A stretch of 64,000 nt of DNA from Variovorax dokdonensis (GTDB lineage Bacteria; Pseudomonadota; Gammaproteobacteria; Burkholderiales; Burkholderiaceae_C). Shown piece after piece: positions 1-8,853 of this stretch. The position numbers were made by a program, and so were the translations under genes. Location of the stretch: positions 310,001 to 374,000 of the forward strand of contig NZ_JASZYV010000003.1 in NCBI RefSeq assembly GCF_030316895.1, given 5' to 3'. Every line of letters begins with the position of its first letter. The first letter of the stretch is position 1. The notes beneath the pieces are model-generated. The model saw only the letters and a program-made list of their open reading frames with translations. It was not told the origin of the DNA and made no database searches.

Positions 1-706
1 CGCGCACGGGCGCATCGGCCGTGGCCTTCAGCACCGCCGCGTTGCCGCCCTCGGGCAAGACCACCATCGCGTAAGGCGGCACCGCCTCGCCATCGAGGGT
101 GACCGAGCCTTGCGCCACATACAGCGCCTGTTCCTGCACCAGTGGCGGCAGCTCGATGCTTCCGCCAGGCGGCAATTGGATGTCGAGGTAGAGCGTCGGC
201 GCGAAGGTCGCGACCGGCGAGCGCACGCCGAAGGCCTCGCCCACCAGCACGCGCACCGCATGGCCTTGCTCGCTCACCTCGGGAATGTCGGCCGCGCCGG
301 TGTGGAAGAAGCTGGGTGCCACCTCTTCCTGGTCTTGCGGCAATGCGGCCCAAAGCTGCAGGCCGTGATTCACGAACTCGCCGCGCAGAAGGCGATCGGG
401 CTTGCGCTCTGAATGCACGATGCCGCGCCCGGCGGTCATCCAGTTGATCGCGCCGGGGCGGATCTCCTGCTCGCTGCCGATGCTGTCGCGATGCATCATC
501 GCGCCCTCGAACAGGTAGGTGACGGTGGCCAGGCCGATGTGCGGGTGCGGCCGCACATCGTGCGCCCTGCCCTCGTGTTCGGTCACCGGCCCCATGTGGT
601 CGAAGAAGACGAAGGGGCCGACCGAGCGACGGCTGGCGGCCGGCAGCAGGCGGCGCACCAGAAAGCCGCCGCCAAGATCCTTCTGATGGGGTTCGAGCAA
701 TTGCAT
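1..706 (-). CDS. Pirin family protein, C-terminus cut by window edge
   Basis: Open frame of at least 235 codons running off the left edge. Its N-terminal cupin carries the pirin metal-site residues (His54, His56, His98, Glu100) in the contexts HPHIG and GRGIVHSE. Pirins are cytoplasmic cupins with Fe; several have quercetinase activity, others act as redox sensors. The ATG is preceded by AGGAAG at six-base spacing. It is the last visible gene of a leftward operon (second pirin, DoxX, flavodoxin-like, this gene), 42 bases after the flavodoxin stop, a setting that suggests response to quinones or other electrophiles (inference). The true C-terminus cannot be seen. Confidence 0.85.
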   Translation of the reverse strand, partial: MQLLEPHQKDLGGGFLVRRLLPAASRRSVGPFVFFDHMGPVTEHEGRAHDVRPHPHIGLATVTYLFEGAMMHRDSIGSEQEIRPGAINWMTAGRGIVHSERKPDRLLRGEFVNHGLQLWAALPQDQEEVAPSFFHTGAADIPEVSEQGHAVRVLVGEAFGVRSPVATFAPTLYLDIQLPPGGSIELPPLVQEQALYVAQGSVTLDGEAVPPYAMVVLPEGGNAAVLKATADAPVR

Positions 707-748
707 TGAAAGCTTCCTATCTGGACTTGATTCGGCGCCCGGGATGAC

Positions 749-1303
749 TCAGCCCGCCAGGCGCTGCGCGGCGGCAGCAACGCGCTCGCCCAGGGCACGG
801 GCGGTTTCCAGGTCGCCCCGCGACATCTCGGATGAACTGGCGTCGGTCGGCGACGTGGCCAGTGCGCCGGCGTAGCCGCCAACGTAATTGGGCGAGTCGC
901 GGGTGGCGGCCTTGTCGTTGCTGGGCAGCACGCCCAGGCTGACCCACAGGCCGCTATGCTGCATGGCCAGCGTCCAGAAGTAGGCGATGGTGGCGTGCTT
1001 GTCGCCATTCATCGCACTGGAATTGGTAAAGCCGGCGAAGAGCTTGTCTTTCCAGGCCTGCACGAACCAGGGCTTGGAAGACGCATCGGCAAACTTCTTG
1101 AACTGCCAGCTCGGCCCGCCCATGTAGGTGGGCGCACCGAAGATGATGGCGTCGGCGGCGGCCAGCGCCTCCCAGCCGCCGCGCGGCAGGTTGCCATCGG
1201 CATCGATGGCGATCAGGTGGGCGCCGGCGCCTTCGGCCACCGCCTGCGCCATGCGCTGCGTGTGGCCGTAGCCGGAGTGGAAAACAACGACGATGTCAGA
1301 CAT
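749..1303 (-). CDS. Flavodoxin/WrbA-like NAD(P)H quinone oxidoreductase family protein
   Basis: 184 residues. The N-terminal FMN phosphate loop reads HSGYGHTQ, followed by the flavodoxin-fold second motif GAPTYMGGPSWQFKKF around residues 55-70, as in WrbA/multimeric flavodoxin proteins that reduce quinones by two electrons using FMN. No signal peptide, so cytoplasmic. The ATG at 1303 (MSDIVVV) puts the first beta strand at the very N-terminus as usual in the family; a GTG five codons upstream is possible, and neither has a strong ribosome site. It sits 21 bases after the DoxX gene on the same strand, so it is probably cotranscribed with the pirins. Confidence 0.85.
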   Translation of the reverse strand: MSDIVVVFHSGYGHTQRMAQAVAEGAGAHLIAIDADGNLPRGGWEALAAADAIIFGAPTYMGGPSWQFKKFADASSKPWFVQAWKDKLFAGFTNSSAMNGDKHATIAYFWTLAMQHSGLWVSLGVLPSNDKAATRDSPNYVGGYAGALATSPTDASSSEMSRGDLETARALGERVAAAAQRLAG

Positions 1304-1324
1304 CGCCCGAGTTTCCACGCCGAA

Positions 1325-1765
1325 TCACTTCTTGTCGATGGACAGGCGACCAGGACCGAATGCAGCCAGGGCCAGCAGGCCGCCGACGATCGCGATGTTC
1401 TTGGTGAACAGCAGCGTCACGATCATCTTCTGAGCTTCCGGCGCGGACCAGTAGGGATGGAAGAAGAACGAGGCAGCCAGCGTGAACACGGCCAGCACGA
1501 TGGCGGCGATGCGCGTCTTGTAGCCCAACAGCAATGCCGCGCCGGCGCCCACTTCCACCAGGATGGCGAGCACCGCGCCCACCGCCGGCAGCGGCAGGCC
1601 AACGGAGCCGATGTAGCCGACGGTGCCGGCGAATCCCATGATCTTGCTGATGCCTGCCGGGATGAACATGTAGGCGATCAGCACGCGGCCGATGAGCGCC
1701 AGGGCATCGCTGCCCGGCATGGCGACGGCGCCGGAATTGGAAGAAGCGGTGATCGAGTTGGACAT
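1325..1765 (-). CDS. DoxX family membrane protein
   Basis: 146-residue inner membrane protein with about four hydrophobic helices and the typical DoxX start (LIGRVLIAYMFIPAGISKIMGF). DoxX proteins are small quinone-linked membrane components of uncertain reaction, often placed beside pirins and NAD(P)H:quinone reductases, exactly as here. The ATG at 1765 has AGGAG seven bases upstream (CAGGAGTCTTCCC before ATG); the longer frame to 1939 overlaps the neighbouring pirin and is not used. Same operon as the flanking pirin genes. Confidence 0.88.
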   Translation of the reverse strand: MSNSITASSNSGAVAMPGSDALALIGRVLIAYMFIPAGISKIMGFAGTVGYIGSVGLPLPAVGAVLAILVEVGAGAALLLGYKTRIAAIVLAVFTLAASFFFHPYWSAPEAQKMIVTLLFTKNIAIVGGLLALAAFGPGRLSIDKK

Positions 1766-1847
1766 GGGAAGACTCCTGGGGTTGAAAAAACAAGAAGGAA
1801 AAAAGGACAGTGGAGCGCGGCTCACTGCGCCGCGCATCCCTCGAAGG

Positions 1848-2549
1848 TCAGGGCTGCAGGTCGAACACCAGCACCTCGGCCTGCTTGCCGTGGGCCAGCG
1901 ACAGCGCGTCGACGCCCTCCAGCTTGGCGGCATCGCCACCGGTCAGCTTCTGGCCGTTGACCTCCAGCTCGCCGCGCACCAGGTGCACGTACGTCTTGCG
2001 GGCCGGATCGAGTGGCAGGCTGGCGTGCTCGTCACCGTCGAACAGACCGGCGTACAGGCGCGCATCGGCATGGATCCGCACCGAGCCGTCGGCCGAGTCC
2101 GGCGACGCCACCAGGCGCAGGCGACCGCGCTTCTCGGCTTCGGCAAACGCCTTCTGCTCGTAGCCAGGCTCGATGCCCTTCACGTTCGGCTCGATCCAGA
2201 TCTGCAGGAAGTGCGTGGTCTGGTCGGACTTGTGGTTGAACTCGCTGTGCGTCACGCCGCGCCCTGCGCTCATGCGCTGGACCTCGCCGGGCGGAATCGA
2301 TTCCACGTTGCCCATGCTGTCCTTGTGGGCCAACTCGCCCGAAAGCACGTAGCTGATGATTTCCATGTCCCGGTGGCCGTGAGTGCCGAAGCCAGCACCG
2401 GCCGCCACGCGGTCCTCGTTGATGACGCGCAGGTTGCCGAAGCCCATGTGAGCCGGGTCGTAGTAGCCCGCGAAGGAAAAGCTGTGGAACGAGCGAAGCC
2501 AGCCGTGGTCGGCATAGCCGCGTTCCTGTGATCTGCGAATTTGAAGCAT
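1848..2549 (-). CDS. Pirin family protein (YhhW-like)
   Basis: 233 residues, the usual length for the YhhW/pirin family. Contains the bicupin signature GTHGHRDMEIISYVLSGEL and SAGRGVTHSEFN, giving the metal ligands His-x-His, His and Glu. Members of the YhhW group oxidise quercetin in vitro. It is the first gene of the leftward operon and is divergent from the LysR gene at 2709. It is not a duplicate of the pirin at the left edge: the two share only family motifs, so the operon holds two different pirins. Confidence 0.88.
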   Translation of the reverse strand: MLQIRRSQERGYADHGWLRSFHSFSFAGYYDPAHMGFGNLRVINEDRVAAGAGFGTHGHRDMEIISYVLSGELAHKDSMGNVESIPPGEVQRMSAGRGVTHSEFNHKSDQTTHFLQIWIEPNVKGIEPGYEQKAFAEAEKRGRLRLVASPDSADGSVRIHADARLYAGLFDGDEHASLPLDPARKTYVHLVRGELEVNGQKLTGGDAAKLEGVDALSLAHGKQAEVLVFDLQP

Positions 2550-2708
2550 CTTTCACTCCTTGTCCGCGGGGCGCTCGGCCCGGCGGTTCCTGGTAAGCCG
2601 CGCCTGACTGCGCAGCGATGGGATGAAGTTTGAGCGTGTCGGGGCGGCTCGCGAGGCTGCCGATTTGAAGGCATCATTCAATTTTTTCGAACGATCGGAA
2701 TTCCAGCC
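2550..2708. promoter_or_regulatory. Divergent promoter region with LysR-type box candidate
   Basis: 159 bases between two start codons. An AT-rich patch at 2679-2704 holds TTCGAACGATCGGAA (2687-2701), a TTC-N9-GAA partial dyad that fits the loose T-N11-A LysR box. It ends only seven bases before the LysR start codon, a place suited to autoregulation. Assignment is weak. Confidence 0.3.
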
Positions 2709-3665
2709 ATGCCCAGCGCCCGCGACGCCCTCACCCCCGATGCCCTGGCCATGCTGCAGGCCGTGGCCCAGACCGGCAGCTTTGCCGGCGCCGCCCGCGC
2801 TCTGGGGCTGGTGCCCAGTGCGCTCAGTTATCGGGTGCGCCAGATCGAGGACGCGCTGGATGTGCTGCTGTTCGACCGCAGCGCGCGGCAGGCGCGCATC
2901 ACCGAAGCCGGCGCTGAATTGCTGCGCGAAGGCAACAGGCTGCTCGGCGAAATCGACGCGGTGGCCAATCGGGTGCGGCGCGTGGCGACCGGCTGGGAGG
3001 CGCAGCTGACCATCGCCATGGACACCGTCATCGCCCGCGATCCGGTCATGGATCTGGTGGGCGCCTTCTACGACCTGGCCCCACCCACCCGGCTCAAGCT
3101 GCTGGACGAAACGCTGCTGGGCACTGTGCAGGCGCTCACCGAAGGCCATGCGGACCTGGCCATCGGCGCCATCGTCGATGCGGCCACTCTGTCCTACACC
3201 TCGCCAGGCGTGCACAGCTGCCTCCTGGGCGAACTGAGCTTCGTCTATTGCGTGGCACCCAATCATCCGCTGGCCCGCGTGCAGGGCCCTCTGGGCGATG
3301 ACGTGCTTCGCCAGCACCGCGGCGTTGCCGCCGCGGATTCGTCGCGAACGGGGCAAAGCCTGAACGTGAACCTCGTCAGCGGGCAGGACGTGCTGACCGT
3401 CCCCAGCATGCATGCCAAGCTGGCGGCGCAGTTGCACGGCCTGGGCGGCGGCTTTCTGCCCGAACCCATGGCCCGTCCCTACATCGAGGCCGGCCATCTC
3501 GTCGAATGCCGGACCGAGCGCACGCCGCCCAAGGGGCAGATGCACTGCGCCTGGCGCGTCGCGGGCACCGGCAAGAAGCCCGGTCGCGCGCTGCAATGGT
3601 GGCTCGCGCGTTTCGAACACGAAGGCACGCGTCGGGCCTTGCTGGAAAACCATCGGGGGCGCTGA
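2709..3665 (+). CDS. LysR family transcriptional regulator
   Basis: 318 residues with an N-terminal winged helix-turn-helix (residues about 9-66, TGSFAGAARALGLVPSALSYRVRQIED) and a C-terminal substrate-binding-like effector domain. Transcribed away from the pirin/DoxX operon, so that operon is its probable target. The effector cannot be predicted; quinones or electrophiles would fit the target genes (inference). Confidence 0.9.
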   Translation: MPSARDALTPDALAMLQAVAQTGSFAGAARALGLVPSALSYRVRQIEDALDVLLFDRSARQARITEAGAELLREGNRLLGEIDAVANRVRRVATGWEAQLTIAMDTVIARDPVMDLVGAFYDLAPPTRLKLLDETLLGTVQALTEGHADLAIGAIVDAATLSYTSPGVHSCLLGELSFVYCVAPNHPLARVQGPLGDDVLRQHRGVAAADSSRTGQSLNVNLVSGQDVLTVPSMHAKLAAQLHGLGGGFLPEPMARPYIEAGHLVECRTERTPPKGQMHCAWRVAGTGKKPGRALQWWLARFEHEGTRRALLENHRGR

Positions 3666-3731
3666 GCCGGCATCGGGTGCGCTTGCGGTTAGAGTCCAGC
3701 CACGATCGCCAGCACGCCCAAGAAAGCACTC

Positions 3732-4784
3732 ATGCCCCAAACACGTTCACGCAAAGCCTCCAGCAAGCATTTCGCCATCATCGGTGCGGGCATCGCCGGC
3801 GTCGCATGTGCCCGTACGCTGGTGCAGGCCGGCCACCGGGTCACGGTGTTCGAGCAGGCTGACCGCCCGGGCGGTCGGATGGCCAGCGAGGATTCGCCCT
3901 TCGGCAGTTTCGACAGCGGGGCCCAGTACTTCACCGTGCGCGACCCGCGCTTCATGCGCGTCATCCAGATCGAACCCGAGCTGTGCCGTCCCTGGAGCGC
4001 CAATGCCGTGCGCGTGCTCGATGCCCACGGCCGCGTTGCCGAGGCCGCCCTGCCCAGCCACGAGCCGCATTTCGTTGCCCAACCCGGCATGGGCGCGCTG
4101 GTGCGCCATTGGGCCGCGCCGCTGGGCGATGCGCTCGTCACCGGCACCGAAGTGACCGGCATCGAGGCCGACGCGCTGGACGCGCAGCGCTGGCAGTTGC
4201 GCACGCGCGGGGCCGACGATTCGCAGCACGTCTACTCCGGCTTCGACGCGGTCTTGCTGGCCACGCCGCCCAATGCCGCTCGGCGCCTGCTCGAAGGACG
4301 CGCGTCAGCACTCGTCCAACAAATGGCACATGTGCAGGTCGCGCCTTGCTGGACGCTGATGATCGCCTTTCCCAACGCGAGCCAGCCCACGCTGCCCCAC
4401 CTGGGCCCGCAGTGGAACGCAGCGCGCAGCACGCACCATCGCGTCGCCTGGCTGGCGCGCGAATCTTCCAAGCCCGGCCGGCAGACGCTCGAGCGCTGGA
4501 CCGTTCAAGCGAGCCCCAAGTGGTCGACCGAGCACCTGCGCGACGATCCCCAGCGGGTCCAGGCCAAGCTGCTGCGCGCGTTCTCCGAAATCACCGGCAT
4601 CCGCGCGGAGCCCGGCTACGCCCTTGCGCGCTGCTGGCCCGAGGCCCAGACCAGTGTGCCGGCAGGCCGCCCGCACCTGTGGGACGCCAAGACGCGCCTG
4701 GGTGCGGCTGGCGACTGGTGCACCGGCCACCGCGTGGAGGAAGCCTTCCTCTCGGGCCTGTCGCTGGCGTTGGCCGTCGCCTGA
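3732..4784 (+). CDS. FAD-dependent oxidoreductase, renalase-like
   Basis: 350 residues. Rossmann FAD motif [15 protein letters not shown] at residues 16-30, an Arg-rich substrate/FAD loop RPGGRMAS, and the C-terminal FAD closing motif GAAGDWC. This is the amine-oxidase/renalase type of flavoprotein common next to housekeeping genes in betaproteobacteria; its substrate is not known. The N-terminus has a short basic extension but no signal peptide. gluQ starts 13 bases after its stop, so the two may be cotranscribed. Confidence 0.8.
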   Translation: MPQTRSRKASSKHFAIIGAGIAGVACARTLVQAGHRVTVFEQADRPGGRMASEDSPFGSFDSGAQYFTVRDPRFMRVIQIEPELCRPWSANAVRVLDAHGRVAEAALPSHEPHFVAQPGMGALVRHWAAPLGDALVTGTEVTGIEADALDAQRWQLRTRGADDSQHVYSGFDAVLLATPPNAARRLLEGRASALVQQMAHVQVAPCWTLMIAFPNASQPTLPHLGPQWNAARSTHHRVAWLARESSKPGRQTLERWTVQASPKWSTEHLRDDPQRVQAKLLRAFSEITGIRAEPGYALARCWPEAQTSVPAGRPHLWDAKTRLGAAGDWCTGHRVEEAFLSGLSLALAVA

Positions 4785-4797
4785 CACGGACTCACGC

Positions 4798-5706
4798 ATG
4801 GCCGAGGTCGGCCGCTTCGCCCCATCGCCCACCGGTCCGCTGCATGCGGGCTCGCTGGTCGCCGCGCTGGCCAGCTGGCTCGACGTGCGGGCGCGCGGAC
4901 CGCACTCGCGCTGGCTGGTGCGCATCGAGGATGCCGACACCGAGCGCTGCAAGCCTGAGTTCGCAACCCTGATCCTGCGTCAATTGCAGGACTGCGGCCT
5001 CGTGCCCGACGAGCCACCGGTCTGGCAGACGCACCGGACGGCGCTCTACAACGCCGCCCTCGAACAGTTGCGACACGGCGGCCTGGCCTATCCCTGCGGC
5101 TGCTCGCGCAAGGACATCGACGCCGCGCTGGCCGCCCAGGGCTTCACGCACGAGCGTCACGGCGAACGCGTCTACCCCGGCACCTGCCGCAACGGACTGC
5201 ATGGCAAGCCAGCGCGGGCTTGGCGTTTTGCCACGGAGCATTTCCAGCGCCAGCGGATGGACGATTCGCCCCTGCATTGGACCGACCGCCGCCTCGGCCC
5301 GCAGGTGCAGGGTGTGGCGCGCGAGGTTGGCGACTTCATCCTGCGCCGCGCCGACGGCCCCTGGGCCTACCAACTGGCGGTGGTGGTGGACGATGCCGAC
5401 CAGGGCATCACCGACGTCGTCCGTGGCGAGGACCTGGCCGACAACACGGCGCGCCAGATCCTGCTGCAGCGCGCGCTCGGGCTGCCGACCCCGCGCTACC
5501 TGCACACGCCCCTGGTGCTGGGGCCCGACGGCAGCAAGCTTTCCAAGCAGAACGGCGCCACGGCCATCGATACCGCCACGCCTGCTGCCGCCGCGGCGGC
5601 CCTGGCCGATGCTGCCAAAGCCCTTTGCCTCGTGGGCGACGAGCGTGCCGGCTGGGTGGCCCAATGGCGCGCTCTTTACAATCGCGGTCCCCATGAACGC
5701 GCATGA
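4798..5706 (+). CDS. gluQ: Glutamyl-Q tRNA(Asp) synthetase
   Basis: 302 residues, a truncated glutamyl-tRNA synthetase catalytic domain without the anticodon-binding part. Shows the class I start [14 protein letters not shown] (HIGH equivalent HAGS), zinc-site cysteines in PCGC and PGTC, and KLSKQ in place of KMSKS. GluQ-RS attaches glutamate to the queuosine of tRNA-Asp. The start at 4798 places [13 protein letters not shown] as expected; a longer in-frame extension back to 4624 is only a shadow of the oxidoreductase. Its 3' end overlaps trmB by 14 bases, so translation is probably coupled. Confidence 0.95.
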   Translation: MAEVGRFAPSPTGPLHAGSLVAALASWLDVRARGPHSRWLVRIEDADTERCKPEFATLILRQLQDCGLVPDEPPVWQTHRTALYNAALEQLRHGGLAYPCGCSRKDIDAALAAQGFTHERHGERVYPGTCRNGLHGKPARAWRFATEHFQRQRMDDSPLHWTDRRLGPQVQGVAREVGDFILRRADGPWAYQLAVVVDDADQGITDVVRGEDLADNTARQILLQRALGLPTPRYLHTPLVLGPDGSKLSKQNGATAIDTATPAAAAAALADAAKALCLVGDERAGWVAQWRALYNRGPHERA

Positions 5707-6472
5707 CCCCGACCCCGCGGCTGGCGACCAGGACGCCGCTCCGCCCGCCCCCGACGCCACGCCTCAAGACCCCGCCGAGGAATCGCCCCATCCCCTGCAC
5801 CGGAGACTGCGCAGCTTCGTGCGCCGCGCCGGCCGCACCACCGAAGGCCAGGCCCGGGCCTACCGGGAGCACGGACCCTCGTTTCTTCTGCCCTACAGCG
5901 CCTCCAGGCTGGACCTGGCTGCTGCCTTCGGCCGCGAGGCGCCAACGGTGCTGGAGATCGGCTTCGGCATGGGCGAGGCCACAGCACACATCGCCGGCCT
6001 GAAGCCCGACATCAACTTCCTGTGCTGCGAAGTGCACGAACCCGGCGTCGGCGCGCTGCTCAAGCGAATCGGCGAGCAGAACCTCGGCAACATCCGGATC
6101 TGCGCGCACGACGCGGTCGAAGTGCTCGACGACATGCTCGCCCCCGGCGTGCTGGCCGGCGTGCACATCTTCTTTCCGGATCCATGGCACAAGAAGCGCC
6201 ATCACAAGCGCCGCCTGATCCAGCCGCCTCTGGTGAAAAAGCTCGCCGACCGCCTGGCCCCCGGCGGCTACCTGCACTGCGCCACCGACTGGAAGCCCTA
6301 CGCGGAGCAGATGGTGCAGGTGCTGTCGGCAGAACCGATGCTGGCGCCTTCGCCCGACGCCTCGCCCGAAGGCTTCTCGCCCAAGCCCGACTACCGTCCG
6401 CTCACCAAGTTCGAGAACCGCGGCATCAAGCTGGGACACGGCGTCTACGACGTTTTGTTCACGAAACGCTGA
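5693..6472 (+). CDS. trmB: tRNA (guanine-N7-)-methyltransferase
   Basis: 259 residues. SAM-binding motif [10 protein letters not shown] (about residues 86-95) and the TrmB signature [16 protein letters not shown] near residue 160. Methylates G46 in the tRNA variable loop. The first 40 residues are a Pro/Ala/Asp-rich extension. Starts inside the end of gluQ in another frame; two tRNA-modification genes in tandem make functional sense. Confidence 0.95.
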   Translation: MNAHDPDPAAGDQDAAPPAPDATPQDPAEESPHPLHRRLRSFVRRAGRTTEGQARAYREHGPSFLLPYSASRLDLAAAFGREAPTVLEIGFGMGEATAHIAGLKPDINFLCCEVHEPGVGALLKRIGEQNLGNIRICAHDAVEVLDDMLAPGVLAGVHIFFPDPWHKKRHHKRRLIQPPLVKKLADRLAPGGYLHCATDWKPYAEQMVQVLSAEPMLAPSPDASPEGFSPKPDYRPLTKFENRGIKLGHGVYDVLFTKR

Positions 6473-6541
6473 CTTTTTACCTCTTCCCTGGCACCGCCCT
6501 TGCGTAGCATCGGCAGGTAACGATTTGTTAAGGAAGATGGA

Positions 6542-7690
6542 ATGAAGTCAACGCGCAGGCAGTGGATGGCGCAGGCCGGCGGTATCGGGATGGGGATGCT
6601 GGCGTGGGGTAGCCTGAATGCTGCTCATGCCGCGCCGCCGCCGGGTCGCAAGCTGCTGATCGGCCAATCGGTTCCACTCACCGGCGCGGCCAGCGAGATC
6701 GGCCTGGCCTTCGCGGCCGGCGCGAAGCTCTACGTCGATGCCTTCAATGACCGCAGCGACGTGCCGATGGGCCTGGAATTGCGCCAGCTCGACGACGGTT
6801 ACGACCCCGCGCGCGCCGGCGCCAATGCGAAGAAGTTGATGGCCGAAGGTGCCGACCTGCTGTTCGGCTTCGTGGGCACGGACGCCGCCGCCAATGCCGC
6901 TTCGATCGCCCGCCAGAACAACGCCGTGCTGTTGGCGCCCTTCGCGGCCGGCGATGCGCTGCGCGACGGCTCGCAGCCCCAGGTCTTTCACGTGCGGCCG
7001 AGCATTGCCGACGAGGCTTTCAAGATCGTCCAGCACTGCGGCACCATCGGCCAGACCCGCATCGCCGTGCTCGGCGAGGACGACGCGATGGGCCGCGCTG
7101 GCCTCGCCGCGGTCGAGCGCGCGCTCAAGGAACTGAAGATGCCGCCGCCGGTGGCCAGTGCCTTCGTGGCACCCAACAGCGACAAAGTGGATGCGGCAGT
7201 GGCGACGATCATGGCCGGCAAGCCGCAAGCGGTGGTGCAGGCCTCGCTCTTCAAGACCACGGCGGCCTTTATCCGGGGCATGAAGAAGGCGGGCTACGGC
7301 GGCGCCTTCATGAACTTCTCGGTGGTGGGCATGGACCCGCTGTTCGTCGCGCTGGGCAAGGACATCCGCGGCGTGGTGGTCAGCCAGGTGGTGCCCTCGC
7401 CGCGCAGCTCGGCCACGCCCATCGTCCGCGAATATCTGGCGGCCATCGACAACTCCGATCAGTCGCCCAGCTACGAGAGCCTGGAAGGCTTCATTGCCGC
7501 CAAGGTGCTCGGCGAAGCGGTGCGACGCGCCGGGCCGGGGCTCAACCGCGCGGGCATGCAACGGGCACTGTCGGCGCTGGGGGACCTGGACGTCGGCGGC
7601 CTGCGCATCAACTTGCGCGCCGGCCCCCGCGATTCCGCCTGGGCGATCGACCTGGTGACCATCACGGCCGACGGACGCGTGGTGCGCTGA
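6542..7690 (+). CDS. ABC transporter substrate-binding protein, LivK/amide type (orphan)
   Basis: 382 residues, Peripla_BP_6 fold: signal sequence with STRRQWMAQAG (Tat-like twin Arg) followed by KLLIGQSVPLTGAASEIG, typical of branched-chain amino acid/amide binding proteins. AAGGAAGAT lies five bases before the ATG. No permease or ATPase genes are nearby, so it either works with a distant importer or is a sensor. It stands alone between trmB and an aldolase gene; a perfect hairpin follows its stop. Confidence 0.85.
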   Translation: MKSTRRQWMAQAGGIGMGMLAWGSLNAAHAAPPPGRKLLIGQSVPLTGAASEIGLAFAAGAKLYVDAFNDRSDVPMGLELRQLDDGYDPARAGANAKKLMAEGADLLFGFVGTDAAANAASIARQNNAVLLAPFAAGDALRDGSQPQVFHVRPSIADEAFKIVQHCGTIGQTRIAVLGEDDAMGRAGLAAVERALKELKMPPPVASAFVAPNSDKVDAAVATIMAGKPQAVVQASLFKTTAAFIRGMKKAGYGGAFMNFSVVGMDPLFVALGKDIRGVVVSQVVPSPRSSATPIVREYLAAIDNSDQSPSYESLEGFIAAKVLGEAVRRAGPGLNRAGMQRALSALGDLDVGGLRINLRAGPRDSAWAIDLVTITADGRVVR

Positions 7691-7709
7691 GGGGCATTTG
7701 CCTTGCGGC

Positions 7710-7737
7710 AATGTGTGTCCGCTGCCGGACACACATT
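7710..7737. promoter_or_regulatory. Perfect 12-bp-arm inverted repeat upstream of aldolase gene
   Basis: AATGTGTGTCCG, loop CTGC, CGGACACACATT: 12 of 12 arm bases pair. It begins 20 bases after the stop of the binding-protein gene and ends 84 bases before the class II aldolase start. There is no following T-tract, so it looks more like an operator than an intrinsic terminator, though a terminator or RNA-stabilising hairpin cannot be excluded. Confidence 0.55.
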
Positions 7738-7821
7738 CGGTCGCGCGCTGGTCTAGAGTGCTTGTCGAAGCGGCGAGAATTCGACGCGCGCCACGCGCAA
7801 GACACCACAAGGAGACAACCC

Positions 7822-8595
7822 ATGAACGCCACCACGTCAAAAGAATCCGAAGCCCTGCGACGCCTCGTCGGCGAAGAGGAATGGCAGTTGCGGCAAGACC
7901 TCGCCGCCTGCTATCGGCTCGTGGCCCTGTACGGCTGGAGCGACCTCGTGTTCACGCACATCAGCGCGCGCATTCCCGGGCCGGAGCATCACTTCCTCAT
8001 CAACCCCTACGGCTTGATGTTCGACGAGATCACCGCATCCAGCCTGGTGAAGGTGGACCAGCATTGCAACAAGGTGATCGACTCGCCCTACCCTGTCAAT
8101 CCGGCGGGCTTCGTCATTCACAGCTGTATCCACGAGGCGCGTGAAGACGTGGCCTGCGTGCTGCATACCCACAGCCGCGCCGGCGTGGCGGTAAGCGCGC
8201 AGAAGTGCGGCGTGCTGCCCATCAGCCAGCAGAGCACCTTCGTGCTCGCCTCGCTGGGCTATCACGACTACGAAGGCGTGGCGCTGCGCGATGACGAGAA
8301 GCCGCGCCTCGTGGCCGACCTGGGGCACAAGACCTTCCTCATGCTGCGCAACCACGGCCTGCTGACCGTCGGCAAGAGCGTGCCCGAAGCGTTTCTGTCG
8401 ATGTACACCTTCGAGAACACCTGCCGCATCCAGATCGATGCGCAGGCTGGCGGTGAACTGGTGCATGTGGACCCGCGCATCCTGCAGGGCCTGGCCGAGG
8501 TCATGAAGACCGTCACGGCCGGGCAAGGCGCCGGCATTGCGTGGCCGGCGCTGCTGCGCAAGCTCGATCGCGTCGATCCTTCCTACAAGTTGTGA
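7822..8595 (+). CDS. Class II aldolase/adducin family protein
   Basis: 257 residues. The zinc ligands of the class II aldolase fold are visible in HTHSRAG (His-x-His) and the later RNHGLLTVG histidine. Family members include fuculose- and ribulose-phosphate aldolases/epimerases and decarboxylases; the longer N-terminal helical part (LRQDLAACYRLVALYGWSDLVFTHISAR) is that of the uncharacterised group seen in proteobacteria. AAGGAG sits upstream of the ATG at suitable spacing. No kinase or sugar gene is adjacent, so its substrate is open. Confidence 0.88.
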   Translation: MNATTSKESEALRRLVGEEEWQLRQDLAACYRLVALYGWSDLVFTHISARIPGPEHHFLINPYGLMFDEITASSLVKVDQHCNKVIDSPYPVNPAGFVIHSCIHEAREDVACVLHTHSRAGVAVSAQKCGVLPISQQSTFVLASLGYHDYEGVALRDDEKPRLVADLGHKTFLMLRNHGLLTVGKSVPEAFLSMYTFENTCRIQIDAQAGGELVHVDPRILQGLAEVMKTVTAGQGAGIAWPALLRKLDRVDPSYKL

Positions 8596-8692
8596 CTCGG
8601 CGCTACGTGCGCTGCGCCGCCTGAATCGCACCGAACTGGCGCAAGCGGCGCACCACTGCCGCGCATGCTGAGGCCGTCGAGCCTCCACACCA

Positions 8693-8730
8693 GGGCCTGC
8701 TCGCACTACAAGCGTTCAGGCCCGTTTTTT
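8693..8730 (+). terminator. Intrinsic terminator after aldolase gene
   Basis: GGGCCTG (8693-8699) pairs with CAGGCCC (8717-8723), then G and six T (8725-8730). It lies 98 bases after the aldolase stop and before the glycosidase-like gene. The 17-base loop is longer than ideal. Confidence 0.65.
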
Positions 8731-8853
8731 GCCCCTGTTCGCGTGTCGTGTGAAGGCTTGGACAACGGCCTCTGGCCCTTAACATCTTCATCACGCGTAC
8801 AGCGCGCGCGGCTCGCGCTTTCTCGACGCCGCATGGAAGGGAGTCATCACACC

